A stretch of 64,000 nucleotides of DNA from NCBI GenBank assembly GCA_036703275.1, contig DATNPK010000098.1, positions 80,419 to 144,418 on the forward strand. The letters run 5' to 3'. Position numbers and translations under genes: made by a program. Positions 26,384-36,702 of this stretch are shown here, in pieces. Each line of letters starts with the position of its first letter. Within the stretch, counting starts at the first letter, position 1. Below the pieces are notes generated by a model, which searched no databases, was not told where the DNA came from, and saw nothing but the letters and a program-made list of their open reading frames with translations. The DNA is from Coleofasciculaceae cyanobacterium (GTDB lineage: Bacteria > Cyanobacteriota > Cyanobacteriia > Cyanobacteriales > Xenococcaceae).

Positions 26384-26989
26384 TTATACAGTTTTTGGAT
26401 TTAAGGTTAGGGCAAAATCGACTTGAGCATACAAATGTTCTAAGTCAGCATCGTTATTCAGGACAATATCAGCTAAAGCGACTTTTTCTGACAAAGGAAG
26501 TTGATTATCAATTCTCGCCTGCGCTTGCTCAAGAGTTAAGCCATTGCGCTGTTGCAATCGAGCAATTTGTAAAGAACGATCGCAACTAACTACCCAAATC
26601 TCGGTCACCGTGTCAGTTAAGTTGGCTTCAAATAAAAGAGGAATAGCCAATACTATTGTATCGTTTTGAGTACGCTGTAATTCTTGGGTAAAGCGATCGC
26701 GAACAAAAGGATGAATCTTGCTTTCTAGCCATTGTTTCTCTTTAGGGTCATTAAAAATAATTTCTGCCAAAGCAGAACGATTGAGACTAGTATCTGGCAA
26801 TTTAAGGCGATCGCCATATCGCGCCAAAACATTTTGTAATATAGGAGAATCCTGGGCAAGTGCTTGTCTGGCATAAATATCTGCATCTAAAACTGGTAAA
26901 TTATATTTCTCTGCCAAGTAATTTGATACGGTGGTTTTTCCTGTACCAATTCCCCCTGTCAATCCAATAAGTCGATTTGCTAATTCCAT
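26384..26989 (-). CDS. coaE: Dephospho-CoA kinase CoaE
   Basis: CoaE phosphorylates the 3'-OH of dephospho-CoA ribose, the last step of CoA synthesis. The P-loop LIGLTGGIGTGKTTVSNYL lies near the start, then VLDADIYARQAL, HPFVRDRF, VLAIPLLFEANLTD and the C-terminal RQQNGL-like RLQQRNGLTLEQAQARI, all typical. With the ATG at 26989 the product has 201 residues, the normal size; an upstream in-frame start adds twelve residues not conserved in the family. The final helix is DIVLNNDADLEHLYAQV. It is divergent from a flavin reductase gene. Confidence 0.95.
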   Translation of the reverse strand: MELANRLIGLTGGIGTGKTTVSNYLAEKYNLPVLDADIYARQALAQDSPILQNVLARYGDRLKLPDTSLNRSALAEIIFNDPKEKQWLESKIHPFVRDRFTQELQRTQNDTIVLAIPLLFEANLTDTVTEIWVVSCDRSLQIARLQQRNGLTLEQAQARIDNQLPLSEKVALADIVLNNDADLEHLYAQVDFALTLNPKTV

Positions 26990-27103
26990 GTTTAACTGAT
27001 GCTGAATATTGACGTTTCTAACCACAGAAGGTTTTTCTAGCTACGGAAGCTTGATAAACTATTGCGAGACAATTTTAAGTTATTAAGTTAAGGAGCAAAA
27101 CTT

Positions 27104-27586
27104 TTGTTAGATCAGAAGGCAAAAAAAACAATGCTACGTAAGATTCCCCACGGACTATACATTTGTGGTGTCAAAGAAGGTGAGGAAATGAATGGTTTTA
27201 CCGTTAGCTGGCTAATGCAATCTTCTTTTGAACCACCTTTAGTGGTTAACTGTGTCAAAAAAGGCACTATTTCCCATAAAATGATCGAAAACACTCAAGT
27301 ATTTGCGATTAGTTTTTTAGAAGCAGACCAAAAAGATCTAGCTGCATCTTTCTTCAAACCTAAAGCCCGTGTTGGTAACAAATTTGAAGATGTAGAGTTT
27401 TATCCAGGAGAAGAGACAGGCTGTCCAATTATTAAAGACTCTTTGGGATACATTGAATGTAAAGTTGTCGATACAGTAGAAGAAGGCGATCACACTGTTT
27501 ATGTCTCAGAAGTAATTGCTTCTGGTATTCATCGCGAAGGCGATCAACTGCTATTATCTAGCACTGGTTGGGAATACGGCGGTTAA
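27104..27586 (+). CDS. Flavin reductase-like FMN-binding protein
   Basis: The 160-residue product belongs to the flavin reductase / FMN-binding split-barrel superfamily. Motifs: IPHGLYICGVKEGEEMNGFTVSWLMQSSFEPPLVVNCV (barrel core, flavin contact), FAISFLEADQKDLAASFF and YIECKVVDTVEEGDHTVYVSEVI. TTG is the start, supported by AAGGAG eight bases upstream. Free-standing members supply reduced flavin or belong to A-type flavodiiron-like systems; cyanobacterial ones resemble the C-terminal domain of flavodiiron proteins, but a separate gene here lacks the other domains. No clear partner is next to it. Confidence 0.82.
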   Translation: MLDQKAKKTMLRKIPHGLYICGVKEGEEMNGFTVSWLMQSSFEPPLVVNCVKKGTISHKMIENTQVFAISFLEADQKDLAASFFKPKARVGNKFEDVEFYPGEETGCPIIKDSLGYIECKVVDTVEEGDHTVYVSEVIASGIHREGDQLLLSSTGWEYGG

Positions 27587-28005
27587 AATGTCTGTCCGCT
27601 GGGAGTAAATTAAAGTGTGAAGTAATGTTTTATGCGTTGGGTTACACGACTGCTAACCCAACCAAATAGCTAATTTTCAATACTTTCTTTTTGAACAAGA
27701 CGCGTTTTATTGATTCAATTCAAGTATTAAAAACATTCGCAACTATCGCGCCAGTTTAACATTGTGAGCGAGAAGTCCCGCGCTGTATTGCCAAGGATGT
27801 AGCAAATCAGCATCGAGACGGCGTGGAACATGGCGAGGTTTCCTCGCCGTTTCCGCCTCATGAAAGCGCGACGCGGAGGACGGACGCGGATGCGTTAGCT
27901 AATTCTTTAGGGCTAGCTAATCATGCACGGGCATATCCTTTAAAAAACTTGGCAACGTAGTGTAATTTGTCATACACTCGCCCTACAAAATGGTAAAATA
28001 GTTGT
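27587..28005. other. Repeat-rich spacer before the tnpB remnant
   Basis: About 420 bases without a gene. It contains the GTTGGGTTA hairpin (27636-27662), the hairpin GGCGAGG-TTT-CCTCGCC (27832-27848) in a GC-rich tract unlike its surroundings, and CTTTAGGG and GGCATATCCTTTA, sequences shared with the other stem-loop repeats. Probably a pile-up of mobile short repeats and the 5' region of the decayed transposon. Confidence 0.5.
27636..27662. repeat. Hairpin repeat GTTGGGTTA/TAACCCAAC
   Basis: A 9-bp perfect inverted repeat with a 9-base loop. A related hairpin, GGTTGGGTT/AACCCAACC, sits at 56023-56049. This type recurs widely in cyanobacterial spacers, from general knowledge. Confidence 0.65.
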
Positions 28006-28883
28006 ATGATTCTAAATTAACGCTATAGATTATATCCCGACGCACAACAAGCAGAGCTACTCAATGAGTGGCTTGAGACTTGTCGTGTCAGCTATAACTA
28101 CGCACTATGGGAACTGAAAGATTGGATTGCTTCTAAAAAGTGTCTGATTGATCGGTGCAGTCTAGAATCAGAATACATTATGTCGGTTATCTAATACAGA
28201 ATATTAATAATAAACAACAACAACGGCTATATTTTTTTACGTGGCGACATCTGACTCGTACGTTGTAGCCTAGACCTAAGTTTTTCAAGACAGCGCACCG
28301 TCGGCTGAGAGTGCTACAAAAGCGTCTGTCAAGAAAGATGAAACGGGGAAAGAACTACGAGAAAGCGAGAATTATTGTAGCCAAACAACATAACCATATA
28401 GCGTTCAAACGTGCTGACTATCAATTCAAACTAGCCCATAAACTCTATGACATGGCAGATACGATCTACGTTGAAGATTGTGACTTTCGTATTATGGCAA
28501 AGGGTATGCTGGGCAAGCATACAATTGATGCAGCATTTGGTAAACAGCGAGACATATCAAAATATGTAGCTCGAAAGCGAGATGTATTTATTGGTCGGAT
28601 AGACCATCGTGGGACATCTCAAACCTTTCCTAACTGCCGTACTGAAGTCAGAAAAGATCTAAGCGTGAGGCTGCATGAATGCAACGAATGTGATTATGTT
28701 GTCGATAGAGACATAGCCTCAGCGCAGGAAATATGCAATCGAGGAATAGAAACGTACGGCATAAACGCCTGGGGAAACCCCAGGCGACGCGCACTCACGT
28801 ATCGGGGAACTCCCGAAAAGCACGCGAATAATGCGGGAGGAAAATCCACACCGCATTTTCGCTCAAGAAATTGGCACTCTTGA
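28006..28883 (+). pseudogene. tnpB: Decayed TnpB-type transposon gene (IS200/IS605 family)
   Basis: From the ATG at 28006 the frame meets a stop at codon 5, then continues as RYRLYPDAQQAELLNEWLETCRVSYNYALWEL, the normal TnpB N-terminus, until a stop near 28193. After a deletion the protein resumes in another frame near 28280 (KFFKTAHRRLRVLQKRLSRKMKRGKNYEK) through VEDCDFRIMAKGMLGKHTIDAAFGKQ to the zinc-ribbon region. The region with the first RuvC aspartate is missing. The first zinc cysteine pair is also damaged (SQTFPNCRTEV, where CPNC is expected). HECNECDYVVDRDIASAQ remains. It cannot encode an active nuclease. Confidence 0.8.
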
Positions 28884-29092
28884 GTCTTACTGTCGGGGAA
28901 CTTTGTTCTAGATAAGTGGCGTTTTAGGGGAGCAAGATCCATTGGCGACAATGGAAGCCAGCACCGTAATCAAAGATTACGGTGTCTGGAGGATGTCACT
29001 GCTACATAAGTTGACAGTTACCAAAGCATCACCTGGTAATAAATTGTCTAAACAGAGGATTGCTATATTAACAAAAAGTATTCAATGAGAAG
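28884..29092. other. Possible right end of the tnpB element and DUF4126 promoter
   Basis: Downstream of the dead tnpB lies a perfect 10-bp hairpin CACCGTAATC-AAA-GATTACGGTG (28962-28984), the kind of subterminal hairpin seen near IS200/IS605 right ends. The rest is AT-rich spacer leading to the DUF4126 start. The element boundary cannot be fixed by eye. Confidence 0.4.
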
Positions 29093-29683
29093 ATGGAAAT
29101 TATTCTGGCACTTGGTCTAGGAGTTACCCTGAGTGCAGCTTCTGGATTTCGCTTGTTTGTGCCTCCATTAGCGTTAAGTTTGGCTGCGCTTTATGGAGAT
29201 CTAGAACTGTCTTTTGGCTTTGATTGGGTGGGAACATATCCTACCGCGATCGCTCTGGGGATAGCTACCGTAGTCGAAATCTTTGCTTATTACATTCCTG
29301 TCGTAGATAACTTTTTGGATACGATTGAAATTCCTACCGCAGTTACCATCGGTACTTTATTAACGGCGGCTACCTTGGGGGATGTTGATTCATTATTATT
29401 ATGGTGGCTAATAGCAGCGATCGCAGGAGGCGGTACAGCAGGTATTGTTGTGGCTTTTACGGCTCTAACCAGGCTAGCTTTTACAGGAATGACGGGGGGG
29501 TTAGGTAATTTTTTAGTAGCCACTACAGAAGCATTAAGCTCTGGTGTCTTGTCAATTTTAGCTTTAACTATACTGCCTTTGGCCATGGCTTTAGTACTTG
29601 GTCTATTAATCTTAGCGATAGTTAGACTGACTAAGTTTATTGCTGCACGCAAACGCAAGCAAAACAGAAATTCCAAGACTTGA
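29093..29683 (+). CDS. DUF4126 family membrane protein
   Basis: A 196-residue integral membrane protein of the DUF4126 family: MEIILALGLGVTLSAASGFRLFVPPLALSLAALYG at the start, the ATVVEIFAYYIPVVDNFLDTIEIPTAVTIGTLLTAATL core, and a C-terminal LPLAMALVLGLLILAIVRL helix with a basic tail. Five or six hydrophobic segments are visible. The family has no known function. It is preceded by GAGAAG. A 7-base G tract sits within the coding frame near 29493. No conserved neighbour points to a role. Confidence 0.88.
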   Translation: MEIILALGLGVTLSAASGFRLFVPPLALSLAALYGDLELSFGFDWVGTYPTAIALGIATVVEIFAYYIPVVDNFLDTIEIPTAVTIGTLLTAATLGDVDSLLLWWLIAAIAGGGTAGIVVAFTALTRLAFTGMTGGLGNFLVATTEALSSGVLSILALTILPLAMALVLGLLILAIVRLTKFIAARKRKQNRNSKT

Positions 29684-29987
29684 GCAAGTTTTTCTGCAAG
29701 TTTCAGAAAATTATTTACCAAGCGTGGAGCGTAAAGCCGTGTGGCTTTAGCCCACGGATATAAGCGAGCAACAGATTTAGAAGCTGTTGAGTCAAATTTA
29801 TTTGGCAGTCCTAAAGGATAAGCTTCGAGACCGAAGGGCGGAGTGCGGTTTATCCGTGAATCCGTGATTGGCATATCCTTTAGGGGACATTTTCTAAAAA
29901 GAGACTGGTAATCGCTAAAACTATAGCAAATCAGTCCCTTTCGCTATTAATATGTAAATTATTGACAAATAGATGAATTATCGGCAG
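29684..29987. other. Convergent spacer with repeat-rich content
   Basis: The 304 bases between DUF4126 and ndhD carry a small hairpin, CCGTGTGGC with GCCCACGG (about 29737-29757), then the second copy of the CTTTAGG stem-loop repeat. Apart from those I see nothing coding. Confidence 0.5.
29810..29884. repeat. Dispersed stem-loop repeat, copy B
   Basis: CCTAAAGGATA at 29810-29820 pairs with TATCCTTTAGG at 29874-29884. The interior has GAGACCGAAGGG, as in copy A, and GAGTGCGGTTTATCCGTGAAT, the inverted counterpart of a block beside copy A at about 25863. The shared core shows both come from one family. Confidence 0.7.
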
Positions 29988-31637
29988 TTATTTCACCATT
30001 TTCCCAATAACTGGTGCTTGAGCTAAGGTAACTTGCTTTTGTTGGGCAATAATTGCTTGAGATTGACGAACTTCAGCATTAATTGCTACTGTCTTAACGT
30101 CATACATCTGAGTAAAAAGCTTAGGATAAACTCCAATACCAAGAATTAAAACTAGAAAACAGGCAGCAATAAAGATTTCTCTGGGATTAGCATCATCAAA
30201 AGGAGCTTCTCCTGGTAATACACAGTTATTACCGAAACATACCGCTGGCTCATTGGTAGGCTGCTTCATTTTTAACCAATCGATATCACAGGCTAGAGCT
30301 TCATTAGAATTGAAGAATACTAATCTAAGCATAGACAACAAATAAATGGGAGTCATGATGATTCCTAGCGCAGCTAGAAAGACAATTACAGTAGAAAAGG
30401 TAGGACTATAAACATCATTGCTAGTCATACCCACAAATACAGCAATTTCACTAGCAAAACCACTCATTCCAGGAAGAGCCAAAGATGCCATTGCACCTGC
30501 GGTAAAGAGGGCGAAAACTTTAGGCATGACCAAAGCTACACCGTCCATGCGATCCATAAATAAAGTATGTGTGCGATCGTAAGTTACTCCTGTGAGGAAG
30601 AACAGCACTGAAGCAATTAAACCGTGGGATAACATTTGCAGCATGGCGCCACTAGTGCCGATATCAGTGAAGGAAGCGATACCTAGCAACACAAACCCCA
30701 TATGAGAAACCGAAGAGTATGCTAAACGGCGTTTCATGTTGGTTTGAGCAAAAGAACTAAAGCCACCATAAACGATGTTGATCACGCCTAATGTTGCTAA
30801 TATCGGAGCAAAGTAAACGTGTGCATCAGTCAATAGCTCCATATTGAAGCGAATCAAACCATAACCACCCATCTTAAGCAGTACGCCTGCTAAAATCATC
30901 GATACTGGGGCAGAGGCTTCGCCATGAGCATCTGGTAGCCAGGTATGCAATGGGAAAATAGCTAATTTAACTCCGAAAGCAATTAGTAAGCCTGCATACA
31001 AAGGCATTTCTAAAGCTAAAGGATAATCTTTCAAAGCTAAAGCAGCAAGATCAAAAGTAAGGTTATCACCATAGAAAGCCATACCAAAACCTGCTACCAG
31101 GATAAATATAGATGCTGCTGCGGTGTAAAGTAAAAATTTGGTGGCTGCGTAACGACGCTTGGAACCTCCCCAAATTGAAACTAATAGATACACAGGAACT
31201 AATTCTAATTCCCACATTACGAAAAACAACAGCATATCCTGAGCTACGAAAACTCCAATCTGCGCTGAATATAGCACCAGCATTAGGAAATAGAATAAGC
31301 GAGGTTTGCAATCTACCTGCCAAGCAGATAACATGGCCAAAGTTGTCACAAATCCTGCTAGCAAAACTAGGGGTGCAGATATGCCATCTACTGACACTGA
31401 CCAACTAATACCTAGCTGGGGAATCCAGCTATAGCTTTCTGTTAGTTGGAATTGTGCGTTGCTGGTATCGTAATTGTTCCAGAACGCATATCCCATTAGT
31501 ATAAAATCTGCAATACCGACACTAAGAGCATACCAACGAACGGTTTTACCTTTTTTGTCGCGAATAAGAGGAATTGCTAGAGCAGCTAGCAGCGGTAAAA
31601 AGATAATCGCGGTAAGCCAGGGAAATTGAGCTACCAT
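29988..31637 (-). CDS. ndhD: NAD(P)H-quinone oxidoreductase chain 4 NdhD
   Basis: NdhD is a proton-pumping antiporter-like membrane subunit of cyanobacterial NDH-1, which carries respiratory and cyclic electron flow and, in some isoforms, CO2 uptake. The 549-residue protein has many helices. Family landmarks: [18 protein letters not shown] (conserved glutamate), [36 protein letters not shown], and [13 protein letters not shown]. No ndhF lies beside it, unlike CO2-uptake isoform operons, which favours a respiratory/cyclic-flow type (NdhD1/D2-like). This subtype statement is inference. The C-terminal tail near [11 protein letters not shown] is polar. Confidence 0.94.
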   Translation of the reverse strand: MVAQFPWLTAIIFLPLLAALAIPLIRDKKGKTVRWYALSVGIADFILMGYAFWNNYDTSNAQFQLTESYSWIPQLGISWSVSVDGISAPLVLLAGFVTTLAMLSAWQVDCKPRLFYFLMLVLYSAQIGVFVAQDMLLFFVMWELELVPVYLLVSIWGGSKRRYAATKFLLYTAAASIFILVAGFGMAFYGDNLTFDLAALALKDYPLALEMPLYAGLLIAFGVKLAIFPLHTWLPDAHGEASAPVSMILAGVLLKMGGYGLIRFNMELLTDAHVYFAPILATLGVINIVYGGFSSFAQTNMKRRLAYSSVSHMGFVLLGIASFTDIGTSGAMLQMLSHGLIASVLFFLTGVTYDRTHTLFMDRMDGVALVMPKVFALFTAGAMASLALPGMSGFASEIAVFVGMTSNDVYSPTFSTVIVFLAALGIIMTPIYLLSMLRLVFFNSNEALACDIDWLKMKQPTNEPAVCFGNNCVLPGEAPFDDANPREIFIAACFLVLILGIGVYPKLFTQMYDVKTVAINAEVRQSQAIIAQQKQVTLAQAPVIGKMVK

Positions 31638-31927
31638 TGTAAATTTTTGCCTATAAAATTAATTGTTAATAAAAGTATATATTATATTAAGCTTTGTTAA
31701 GAAAATTGTTATTTTAGATGAAATAAATTTGGCTAGATTTTGAGTAAGTTAAGAAATAGTCTTTTCAGTTTTCGATGATTGAGCTATTTCAACTATGAAG
31801 TGATGGAATCTCATACATTTGGGCCAAAGCGATCGCTGCTCTCTTTGTCTACAAACAGAGTTACTTCTAACCAATATTCAAATTAATTTAGCTCGAACAC
31901 CAATAATTAATCATTAATAGTCAAATA

Positions 31928-33088
31928 CTAAGTATCAATCTCAGCCAAAATACTTAGAGCCAATTGGTGTAAATATTTTTCTCTGGCAACCATTGCCGAA
32001 CTGGGTTTGAGGTCAAAAGTCGCCAGCATATCTCGCCAACGATAAGACCAATCATGCTTGAGTAAACAATTGGCAACGTTTGTGCGACTAATTCGAGCTA
32101 ATCTTTCGGGTTGGGCGTCAAGTTCAGCGATCGCATCAACTACGTCTGTTCCTAATAAATCAACTTTAATAATCGGATCTTCCCAATCAAAGTAGTGAGG
32201 AAAAGCTGATCCAGCCGGTGGCATTCCTACCATTACCGTTCCTGCTGCTGCCCCTTCAAAAAAGCGATAGCCAATTTCTTGAGTTCCGCCAGTTTCTTCA
32301 GTAGAGTCAAATTTGGCGTAATTAGTAATGTTGTAACGACTTCTTTGGAACAAATTAGCTAACAAGATTCGATGTTCTCTGGGATTACCAATCTCTAGTT
32401 TTCCTTTGAGCGTATCGTGGTAATAAAAGAAATTATTTTGGGCTGCTCTTTCGATCAAAGATTGATGAATATCAGGCGCTCGCCTTCCTACATAAGAAAC
32501 ATCAATCAAACGCTGAGGAGGATTAGGATAGGGAGAAAACCTAAGAGTATCAACAGCAGGAGGAATATAAGTTACAGGAGGCTCAATTAATTTGCTTAAT
32601 TCTTCTACACACTGAGTTACTCCTAAAAAAACCCGATCAAAATTCGACCAAGGCTCTTTAAATAACCGTTGTATTTTTAGATCGGGTTGCCACATCTCGG
32701 TAATAAAGCAAGCGGTATGACGACACTTATCACGCCATCCTTTAATTGATTCTAATAAATGGAACTGCCAAGGATTATCTAATACCGCAAATAGCAGGTC
32801 ATACTCATGTTCCAAGACTAACTCTTGAGCAGGAAAAGGGGCAATATTAATAGCCAACTTATTAGAAGAACCTAAATATTTTGCTGTACGGTAAACCTTC
32901 TGCGCAATATCAAACCCCCGATTGGGGATCGGAGTATGTAATTGCGCCAGTTCTAAATCTGTCAGCAAATCTTCAAGTTCATAGATACAGCAATTTGCTG
33001 CTTGAAAACGAAATCCACGAACAGAAACAACCAGAATACGTGGCGATTGGTCTGCATCTACAGAAGAAAAATTACTAGGCATTGTCAA
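31928..33088 (-). CDS. CgeB-like glycosyltransferase (GT-B fold)
   Basis: The 386-residue protein looks like a GT-B glycosyltransferase of the CgeB/Glyco_trans_1_2 group. N-terminal half: ILVVSVRGFRFQAANCCIYELEDLL, then YDLLFAVLDNPWQFHLLESI. Mid-region: PVTYIPPAVDTLRFSP and DVSYVGRRAPDIHQSLIERA. C-terminal donor site: GTQEIGYRFFEGAAAGTVMVGMPP, with a conserved glutamate in FFEGAAAG, and FDWEDPIIKVD. No other polysaccharide gene surrounds it. The acceptor is unknown. The upstream and downstream genes run the same way but are widely spaced. Confidence 0.78.
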   Translation of the reverse strand: MTMPSNFSSVDADQSPRILVVSVRGFRFQAANCCIYELEDLLTDLELAQLHTPIPNRGFDIAQKVYRTAKYLGSSNKLAINIAPFPAQELVLEHEYDLLFAVLDNPWQFHLLESIKGWRDKCRHTACFITEMWQPDLKIQRLFKEPWSNFDRVFLGVTQCVEELSKLIEPPVTYIPPAVDTLRFSPYPNPPQRLIDVSYVGRRAPDIHQSLIERAAQNNFFYYHDTLKGKLEIGNPREHRILLANLFQRSRYNITNYAKFDSTEETGGTQEIGYRFFEGAAAGTVMVGMPPAGSAFPHYFDWEDPIIKVDLLGTDVVDAIAELDAQPERLARISRTNVANCLLKHDWSYRWRDMLATFDLKPSSAMVAREKYLHQLALSILAEIDT

Positions 33089-33243
33089 AAGACCTTACAG
33101 TTTTGTGTTCGAGCTTTCAGAAAATAACGTTCAATAATGTTACATTTTTTTTGCCGTATTTGCTATCGCTTCATTTAGTATCTCAAGCCTATTGCTTGAG
33201 ATATAGTTTTAAGCCCTGCTTGTTCTTTGACAATCACCAAACC

Positions 33244-34386
33244 TTAATTCAATTTGGTTAAATTAGCATTCTGATAATAGTGAGCTAAGATTTGATGATA
33301 ATTTACTCCCTGCTGTGCCAAAAAATAAGCACCCCACTGGCTTAGGCCTAGTCCATGCCCAAAACCACGACCTTTGATCTGAAGATTATTGCCGTCAGTA
33401 GAGACACGAAATAAAGTGCTTCGGAGGTCAAGGGCTTGGCGTAGATTTTTACCGCTAACAGTAGTAGTGCCGCGATCGCCTGTAACTTTCATGGTAATTA
33501 TTCGACCATGAGGAGTCATTTTTTCAGGCTGTAAACCGCTAATTCTACCGACACCAGCTACTAAACTTTGAATTTTACTGACAGGAATTACCTGTTGCCA
33601 CTCGAACACGGGAGACTTCTGGTCATAATCGACTACGCTTCTTAGATAGGGTAAAGGAGCAGTCCAGACATCCTCAACATTCTCCGTATACCCTCCAGAA
33701 GAAGAATGAAAAGCTGCTAAAATTACTTCGTTGTTGTAGGTCATAATTTGACCTAACGTGCCATCAACCGCTTCATGAGTGGTAGTGTATTCGCTATCTA
33801 AACCATGATAAACCTGAGTACCAATGGTTGTGTCCACATCATAAATACCATTAGACGTATTGTGCTTATAAAGAGCATAGGAACGAGCAGCTACAGCCTG
33901 TGCTTTTAAAGCTTCGATCGGCCAAGTAGAAATTGCTTCAGCACCGACTACGCTATATAAATATTGTTCTAAATCGACATTATTAATCGCAGTAATACTA
34001 TTGTCCTGACGAATTAGACGAGTTTTGCCCCGATACCAGCGATCGCCAATCCAAACATAACCATTGTTTTGAGGCTCAATAATTAATTCACCTGCACCAA
34101 CACGATCATTAATTGCGATCGTCTTCCCTTTAAGCTTGGCTGCTAAAGAGGACATTGGAGTAAGTTGGCCTAGCTGCTTTCCAGCACCGTCTCTGACTAT
34201 AGCAGTAGTGGAACTACCTATTTTAACACTAGAAACCTCTTTTTTAATCGCTACTTTTAATTCGATAGCTTGAGCAGGGAAGACAAATAATAACCAAATA
34301 AATAAAGAGAAGATCCAGTGGCTTTTATAGTTTAAAAATTTAGATTTAGTAATAAAATTAATTGATTTGAGGTTGGTGAATGTCAT
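33244..34386 (-). CDS. SpoIID/LytB domain protein (exported)
   Basis: The 380-residue product has a signal anchor (IFSLFIWLLFVFPAQA near residues 25-40) and a SpoIID domain. Motifs: NNVDLEQYLYSVVGAEAISTWPIEALKAQAVAARSYALY, DVDTTIGTQVYHG, AAFHSSSGGYTENVEDVW and C-terminal GRGFGHGLGLSQWGAYFLAQQG. SpoIID proteins cleave glycan strands lacking stem peptides; the glutamate in VGAEAISTWP matches the catalytic residue of the family. In non-sporulating cyanobacteria the role is likely wall remodelling at division or heterocyst/akinete-like differentiation, which is inference. It is separated from prfA by 286 bases. Confidence 0.88.
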   Translation of the reverse strand: MTFTNLKSINFITKSKFLNYKSHWIFSLFIWLLFVFPAQAIELKVAIKKEVSSVKIGSSTTAIVRDGAGKQLGQLTPMSSLAAKLKGKTIAINDRVGAGELIIEPQNNGYVWIGDRWYRGKTRLIRQDNSITAINNVDLEQYLYSVVGAEAISTWPIEALKAQAVAARSYALYKHNTSNGIYDVDTTIGTQVYHGLDSEYTTTHEAVDGTLGQIMTYNNEVILAAFHSSSGGYTENVEDVWTAPLPYLRSVVDYDQKSPVFEWQQVIPVSKIQSLVAGVGRISGLQPEKMTPHGRIITMKVTGDRGTTTVSGKNLRQALDLRSTLFRVSTDGNNLQIKGRGFGHGLGLSQWGAYFLAQQGVNYHQILAHYYQNANLTKLN

Positions 34387-34527
34387 TTTCTTGATACCTA
34401 TTCCTTAAGAAAAGATCGCCATCAATATATTGCGGTATTTTATCGCTGATGACAATAGAAATTTCGACAATTTTTCTGGGGGGGGGAAATATCTATATTT
34501 TCTAGGAGCGCCACAAATACATCACAG

Positions 34528-34593
34528 CTAAGGTTTATCCAGCACTACTGTTTGCCCTGGAAGAACTGCAATTTCTGTGACTTTTAACAGCAT
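34528..34593 (-). other. Orphan mini-ORF between prfA and the SpoIID gene
   Basis: A 21-codon frame, MLLKVTEIAVLPGQTVVLDKP, reads well against the spacer background and its upstream frame (LTVRKP) is also protein-like, but a stop lies shortly before. It may be the last piece of a decayed gene. No Shine-Dalgarno is evident. I do not call it a gene. Confidence 0.25.
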
Positions 34594-34672
34594 GGGTTTT
34601 CTGACCGTGAGATAATTTTAACTCAGTCAAAAAGATTAGCCTGAGCCATAATCTCTAGTTTGGTAATTGGTT

Positions 34673-35800
<1,128 letters not shown>

Positions 35801-35842
35801 CTAGGGTGATTATCTCAGGAAAATTTATCGATATACAACAAA

Positions 35843-35872
35843 CCCAGTAGTTAATAAAAGCTAACTACTGGG
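35843..35872 (-). terminator. Terminator hairpin after rpmE
   Basis: CCCAGTAGTTA and TAACTACTGGG form a perfect 11-bp stem with an 8-base loop. On the minus strand it is followed by TTTGTTGTATAT. The placement 21 bases below the rpmE stop points to the end of the ribosomal transcript. Confidence 0.75.
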
Positions 35873-35893
35873 CAGAGATTTTGGATAAAATGG

Positions 35894-36136
35894 CTATTTT
35901 TCTGCGTTGGATTCAGATTCACTATTGGAATCGAGCATACCGTATTTACGTAAAAAGCGATCGACTCGTCCTTCAGTATCAATAATTTTTTGCGTACCTG
36001 TGTAAAAGGGATGATTTCCAGACCAAACATCAACGTTAATTTCTGGCTGGGTTGAACCTACGGTCATTACAACTTCGCCGTTACAAATAACTTTGGCATC
36101 TGGATACCAGGTTGGATGAATTTCAGGTTTAGGCAT
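35894..36136 (-). CDS. rpmE: 50S ribosomal protein L31
   Basis: The 80-residue L31 begins MPKPEIHPTWYPDAKVICNGEVVMTVGST and includes SGNHPFYTGTQKIIDTEGRVDRFLRKYG, standard for the protein. It has a single cysteine, so it is the C-minus type without the CxxC zinc pair. The C-terminus has an acidic tail (MLDSNSESESNAEK). It is the last ribosomal gene before prfA. Confidence 0.96.
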   Translation of the reverse strand: MPKPEIHPTWYPDAKVICNGEVVMTVGSTQPEINVDVWSGNHPFYTGTQKIIDTEGRVDRFLRKYGMLDSNSESESNAEK

Positions 36137-36240
36137 TGTTTAGTTTCCTCAAAAAATTGCTTTATATAAATAGCCATTAAATAATTTGCAGCTTCATTAC
36201 GTTTACAGCCGCAAATGAGCCAGTTGAAAAATCATTTATA

Positions 36241-36288
36241 CTTAATTGCTTAGCTAAGAGCTAATGGCTAAAAGCTGATAGCTAAAAA
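36241..36288 (-). repeat. Heptamer tandem repeat after rpsI
   Basis: In the direction of rpsI the spacer starts with AGCTATC, AGCTTTT, AGCCATT, AGCTCTT and AGCTAAG, five degenerate heptamers in register. They lie 3 bases after the rpsI stop. Compare the similar tracts after hemE and rpsE. Confidence 0.7.
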
Positions 36289-36291
36289 AAC

Positions 36292-36699
36292 CTATCGTTT
36301 GGAGAACTGAGGAGCTTTTCGCGCTTTCTTCAAACCGTATTTCTTCCGTTCTTTACAGCGGGGATCGCGGGTTAGATAACCTTCTATTTTTAAAGGTTGG
36401 CGATTGTTAGGATCTTGCTTACATAATGCTCTAGCTACACCTAACTTCACAGCATCGGCTTGACCTGTTAGACCACCACCATGTGCGTTGACCAAAACAT
36501 CATACTCACTCTCGAAGCCTAATGTTTCCAAAGGACCTTTAATAGCCATTAAATAGCTGGGAATACGATTGAAATAGTCTTCTCCAGGTTTATTATTGAC
36601 TATGAGCTTACCTTCTCCAGGCACTAAACGAACTCTTGCGATCGCTGACTTACGGCGACCTGTTGCCCAATATACTACTTTATCTTGTGTTCCTTCCAT
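36292..36699 (-). CDS. rpsI: 30S ribosomal protein S9
   Basis: The 135-residue protein has the S9 blocks [21 protein letters not shown] and [21 protein letters not shown], and the conserved basic C-terminus [19 protein letters not shown] that reaches the tRNA in the P site. It follows rplM by 3 bases, so the two are translationally linked, as in most bacteria. Confidence 0.98.
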   Translation of the reverse strand: MEGTQDKVVYWATGRRKSAIARVRLVPGEGKLIVNNKPGEDYFNRIPSYLMAIKGPLETLGFESEYDVLVNAHGGGLTGQADAVKLGVARALCKQDPNNRQPLKIEGYLTRDPRCKERKKYGLKKARKAPQFSKR

Positions 36700-36702
36700 G
36701 TT

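Noticed and set aside
27760..27960. CRISPR array
   Set aside because: Repeats here are inverted and of mixed type, with no regular direct repeat and spacer pattern. None was seen anywhere in the window.
29290..29874. Long minus-strand open frame across DUF4126
   Set aside because: It is antisense to a strong membrane-protein gene and overlaps a spacer repeat; its composition is not that of a protein family.
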